Shown here: positions 8,666 through 10,637 of the stretch, piece after piece
Numbering within the stretch: position 1 is the stretch's first letter
How the letters are laid out: every line of letters starts with the position of its first letter
Assembly (NCBI RefSeq): GCF_000003605.2
Contig: NW_003152253.1
Location: 509,911-520,547, forward strand
Source of the DNA: Saccoglossus kowalevskii
Taxonomy: Eukaryota > Hemichordata > Enteropneusta > Harrimaniidae
Length of the DNA stretch: 10,637 nt
Reading direction: 5' to 3'
Translations under genes and position numbers: made by a program
The notes under the pieces: generated by a model
Told to the model about the DNA's origin: nothing
Databases searched by the model: none
The model's input: the letters and a program-made list of their open reading frames with translations, nothing else

Positions 8666-8834
8666 TTAAAGGGGGGGGGGGAGTCGTTACCTGCGCATGC
8701 GTCAGATGACCATAGCATGTCATTGTTTACAAACAAGCGTCTATCCATGAGCCTTTTCGTTTTTAGCATGTATTGTTATCGTTGCTTGGGACTCAATTCC
8801 CGCGCTTGCGCAGGTGACGACCCTCCCGCCTTAA
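8666..8834. mobile_element. TTAA-flanked MITE (piggyBac/Kolobok-like ends)
   Basis: A 161-bp element at 8670-8830 is flanked on both sides by TTAA (8666-8669 and 8831-8834), the target duplication of piggyBac and Kolobok superfamilies. Its ends form inverted repeats. The left end has an 11-G run, then GAGTCGTTACCTGCGCATGCG. The right end, reverse complemented, reads GGCGGGAGGGTCGTCACCTG followed by CGCAAGCGCG. The shared core is GTCGTNACCTGCGCANGCG. It has no coding capacity, so it is non-autonomous. The overlapping open frames on both strands here are explained by the inverted repeats and G run. Confidence 0.72.
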
Positions 8835-9221
8835 GGGATTTATAACCTGCTGAATAGTCGATAGCACGAATAGCAAATTTCTTGTTCTCTTACCTAATTA
8901 ACTATGCATATATGGTAGTATTCGGACGTTATGTGTCAGATCGTTATCAAAGACACAAAGAGCAGGTTTTGAATACATGATGTAGGTTTCATGGATCAAT
9001 CAGTATTTTTTATCGATTGATTGCAAATGAGCTACAAACGTGTTATTATGAATAATATATTTGAATTAACTCTAAGGGAAGTTTTTTTAAAACAATTCCG
9101 TAATTACTCAAAACAAATACGCACTTGAAAAAGGACATTGCGAGTTAAATAACAATTATTCATCATACAAAATCACTACATGGACAACGTGCTTTACACC
9201 ATACATATATTGTATGCCTAC
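8835..9221 (-). other. Flank after the second pseudo-exon (decayed intron-1-like DNA)
   Basis: On the minus strand, directly after the pseudo-exon donor, GTAGGCATA and a nearby GTATGGT match the start of intron 1 of the intact gene (GTAAGCATA, GTATGGT). Similarity fades within about 50-100 bases. No coding region or other feature is supportable here. Confidence 0.45.
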
Positions 9222-9293
9222 CGTTTATTTAGATTTAGTCCAGTCTATTGCCTTTTTAAAATGGCAATCGGCGAATGCTCTGTAGTCAGTCGT
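9222..9293 (-). pseudogene. Second inverted copy of START gene exon 1, donor site retained
   Basis: The minus strand aligns with exon 1 at 1965-2054, except for an in-frame 18-base loss (six codons, VIEKLF in the intact gene). The remaining 24 codons read T-T-D-Y-R-A-F-A-D..., then FKKAIDWTKSK. The ATG is ACG and the penultimate codon GAA is TAA, so no START product can be made from it. The exon end ACG|GTAGGCATA matches ACG|GTAAGCATA of the intact gene, so the 5' splice site survives at the homologous base. It shares Lys-Lys (AAAAAG) with the copy at 7213-7302 where the intact gene has Glu-Lys. This hints that the two inverted copies arose from one another, or that they keep the ancestral state. 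Confidence 0.85.
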
Positions 9294-9645
9294 GAGTGCT
9301 AGCTATCATGATTAATACTGCAGGATGGATGCGAGGCTTTATACAGAATGAGATACAGGTGCTGACAATGTGTGAATACAGCTCGTACAATGAACTCATA
9401 TTCAGTAGCTCAATCGGGGTAACATAGTTCATCGCTCGAGATGTCCAATTACAAGATGATGATGCATGCGTCAAGGACAGAAAGCAAGATGCGCTTTCGT
9501 GATTTGTATGGCATAGACGGGGCTACATTCACTTTTCAATTCGCCTTTCTGTATAATATTATACATTTAATAAAGCGTTGCTTTTAAGAATTATCAGGCA
9601 GGGACTACAGCAACTCACACGTGCTACTGACTCCCATATTCAACA
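9294..9645 (-). repeat. Inverted duplicate of the START gene 5' UTR and promoter
   Basis: Minus-strand sequence upstream of the 9222-9293 pseudo-exon parallels 1840-1964. AGTTCATTGTACGAG matches AGTTCATGTGCAAG, TGTATTCACACATTG matches TATATTTACAGATTG, and CTCATTC, AGCCTCGCATCCA and ATAGCTAGCACTC match their counterparts just before the ATG. Homology is firm to about 9400 and plausible to 9470. Farther out, a CACGTG E-box at 9618-9623 within a TCTTGTT...CACGTG arrangement resembles 1744-1774, but only if extra DNA was inserted between. Confidence 0.65.
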
Positions 9646-10637
9646 AGAGTACGCGTGATACCGGCGTGTCTTCATATCTAGACACGATTCACCTCTCAAA
9701 CACCTACAAAGCGTATCGCTGTGACAAAATTGAAAACGAGGTTAACTCAAATCACGTGATCGTATCATGACATACAGGTTTTTGTTCGATTAACCGCTTT
9801 GACGCAATATAATACAAATTATACGTGTGGTTTATATCTATATAAATAAACAAAATACGGCAATGGATAAATTAGTAAATATTTTCAAAATCCACCATAT
9901 TTTAATATGCTAACGAACAGCTAGATGTTTTTTTTCTTATTAGTTATTACTTACATAAATTACGAAAACACAACAAAGTTCAGTTTGATGAGTTTGGCTA
10001 TTTGGGACGATGAACTATGATAACCTGGTAGAAGTAGGTTCATTGTACGAAATATATATATATATACGAGGTATACTGAAGGATGGATGTACGAGGTATA
10101 TATATATAATTCTAAAATTTAAAAATATAGAGGTAGTCACTAAACCATGTACTTTCACACTCAAGCAAGAGAATAGACATGTTGGTGAACTAGCCTTGCA
10201 CTGTGAGTGTTTTATTGTTTACACTCCAGTTTTTTTCACAAATAAAAAAAATAAAAAAAAAGAACTGCAGACCACACTTCTTTATATTTTTTTAGTGGGC
10301 AAGCCATGTTTCCACATACAAAAATACACATAATATTTCTATTTAATTTATTTTATTAAAAAAAAAAATATTTTAGAAGCATAACAATACAACGACTAGA
10401 TTTGGTGTCACAGTTTGCTCCCAATTCATACTGGAATTAATTAATAAAGCTTGTTCAGAAAACCATTTATTCCCGACATCATATTCAATGGCTAGTTCTC
10501 AGGATCTACAACAGTAAATAAATAAACAGAAATCATTTTGATGCGTGGTTTTTAGACGACACTGCCATATCGCACAGATATTCAACACCGCCATATCGAA
10601 TTTGGATTTGGACCATAGCATTTCAAGCTGCAGGGGG
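9646..10637. other. AT-rich stretch, TA microsatellites, no gene recognised
   Basis: No coding region is supportable. An open frame at 10010-10333 is low-complexity and driven by TA and A repeats. (TA)n tracts lie at about 10053-10066 and 10097-10109 beside two copies of TACGAGGTATA (10065-10075 and 10090-10100). A CACGTG lies at 9753-9758, A-rich runs near 10243-10262 and 10358-10370, and a GCCATATCG direct repeat at about 10563 and 10591. Confidence 0.5.

Noticed and set aside
8440-8845. Three overlapping open frames on both strands
   Set aside because: They run through the TTAA-flanked MITE, its G homopolymer and a telomere-like tract. The translations are low-information.
7213-9293. Processed (mRNA-derived) pseudogenes of the START gene
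   Set aside because: Homology includes the promoter, the splice donor and the start of intron 1, and no later exon follows exon 1, so reverse transcription of an mRNA cannot explain them.
10010-10333. 107-codon open frame
   Set aside because: It is dominated by Tyr-Ile and Lys-Asn runs encoded by TA and A-rich repeats, with no domain.
1-10637. CRISPR array, bacterial operon, tRNA or rRNA genes
   Set aside because: No regularly spaced repeats, no ribosome-binding-site-led gene runs and no cloverleaf or rRNA signature seen. The spliced gene shows this is animal DNA.

Overview
This is AT-rich, intron-containing animal nuclear DNA, most likely from an invertebrate. The evidence is GT-AG introns, AATAAA poly(A) signals, a decayed non-LTR reverse transcriptase and several short non-autonomous transposons. 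I cannot name the phylum from sequence alone. A marine lophotrochozoan or invertebrate deuterostome is a guess.

The only intact gene I can support is on the + strand at 1965-5156. It has six coding exons and encodes a 206-residue protein made of a single START lipid-transfer domain, of the STARD4/5/6 type and closest by eye to STARD5. All five introns are GT-AG and every exon junction keeps the frame. The 3' UTR probably ends after the AATAAA signals at 5510 and 5531.

The main unexpected result is on the opposite strand downstream. Two decayed copies of this gene's promoter plus first coding exon lie in inverted orientation at about 7190-8137 and 9200-9470 (perhaps to 9645). Both have lost the start codon and carry stops. 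One (9222-9293) still has the splice donor at the exact homologous position. Homology runs into the upstream flank and the start of intron 1, so these are genomic duplication remnants, not processed pseudogenes. No copies of exons 2-6 accompany them.

Layout: 15-205 (-), reverse-transcriptase fragment. 206-1321, no gene seen. 1322-1416, repeat copy A. 1767-1964, promoter and 5' UTR. 1965-5156, START gene, with repeat copy B in intron 1. 5191-5315, hAT-like MITE in the 3' UTR. 5560-6806, no gene seen, with a hairpin and a possible repeat copy D. 6807-7130 (-), an unexplained open frame. 7213-8137 (-), duplicated promoter and exon 1 with a poly(A)-tailed insertion inside. 8666-8834, MITE flanked by TTAA. 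9222-9470 (-), second pseudo-exon block. 9650-10637, AT-rich DNA with TA repeats and no gene seen.

The locus reads as a START-domain gene whose 5' end was duplicated in inverted orientation, followed by decay and transposon insertion. No new enzymatic or defence system is visible.
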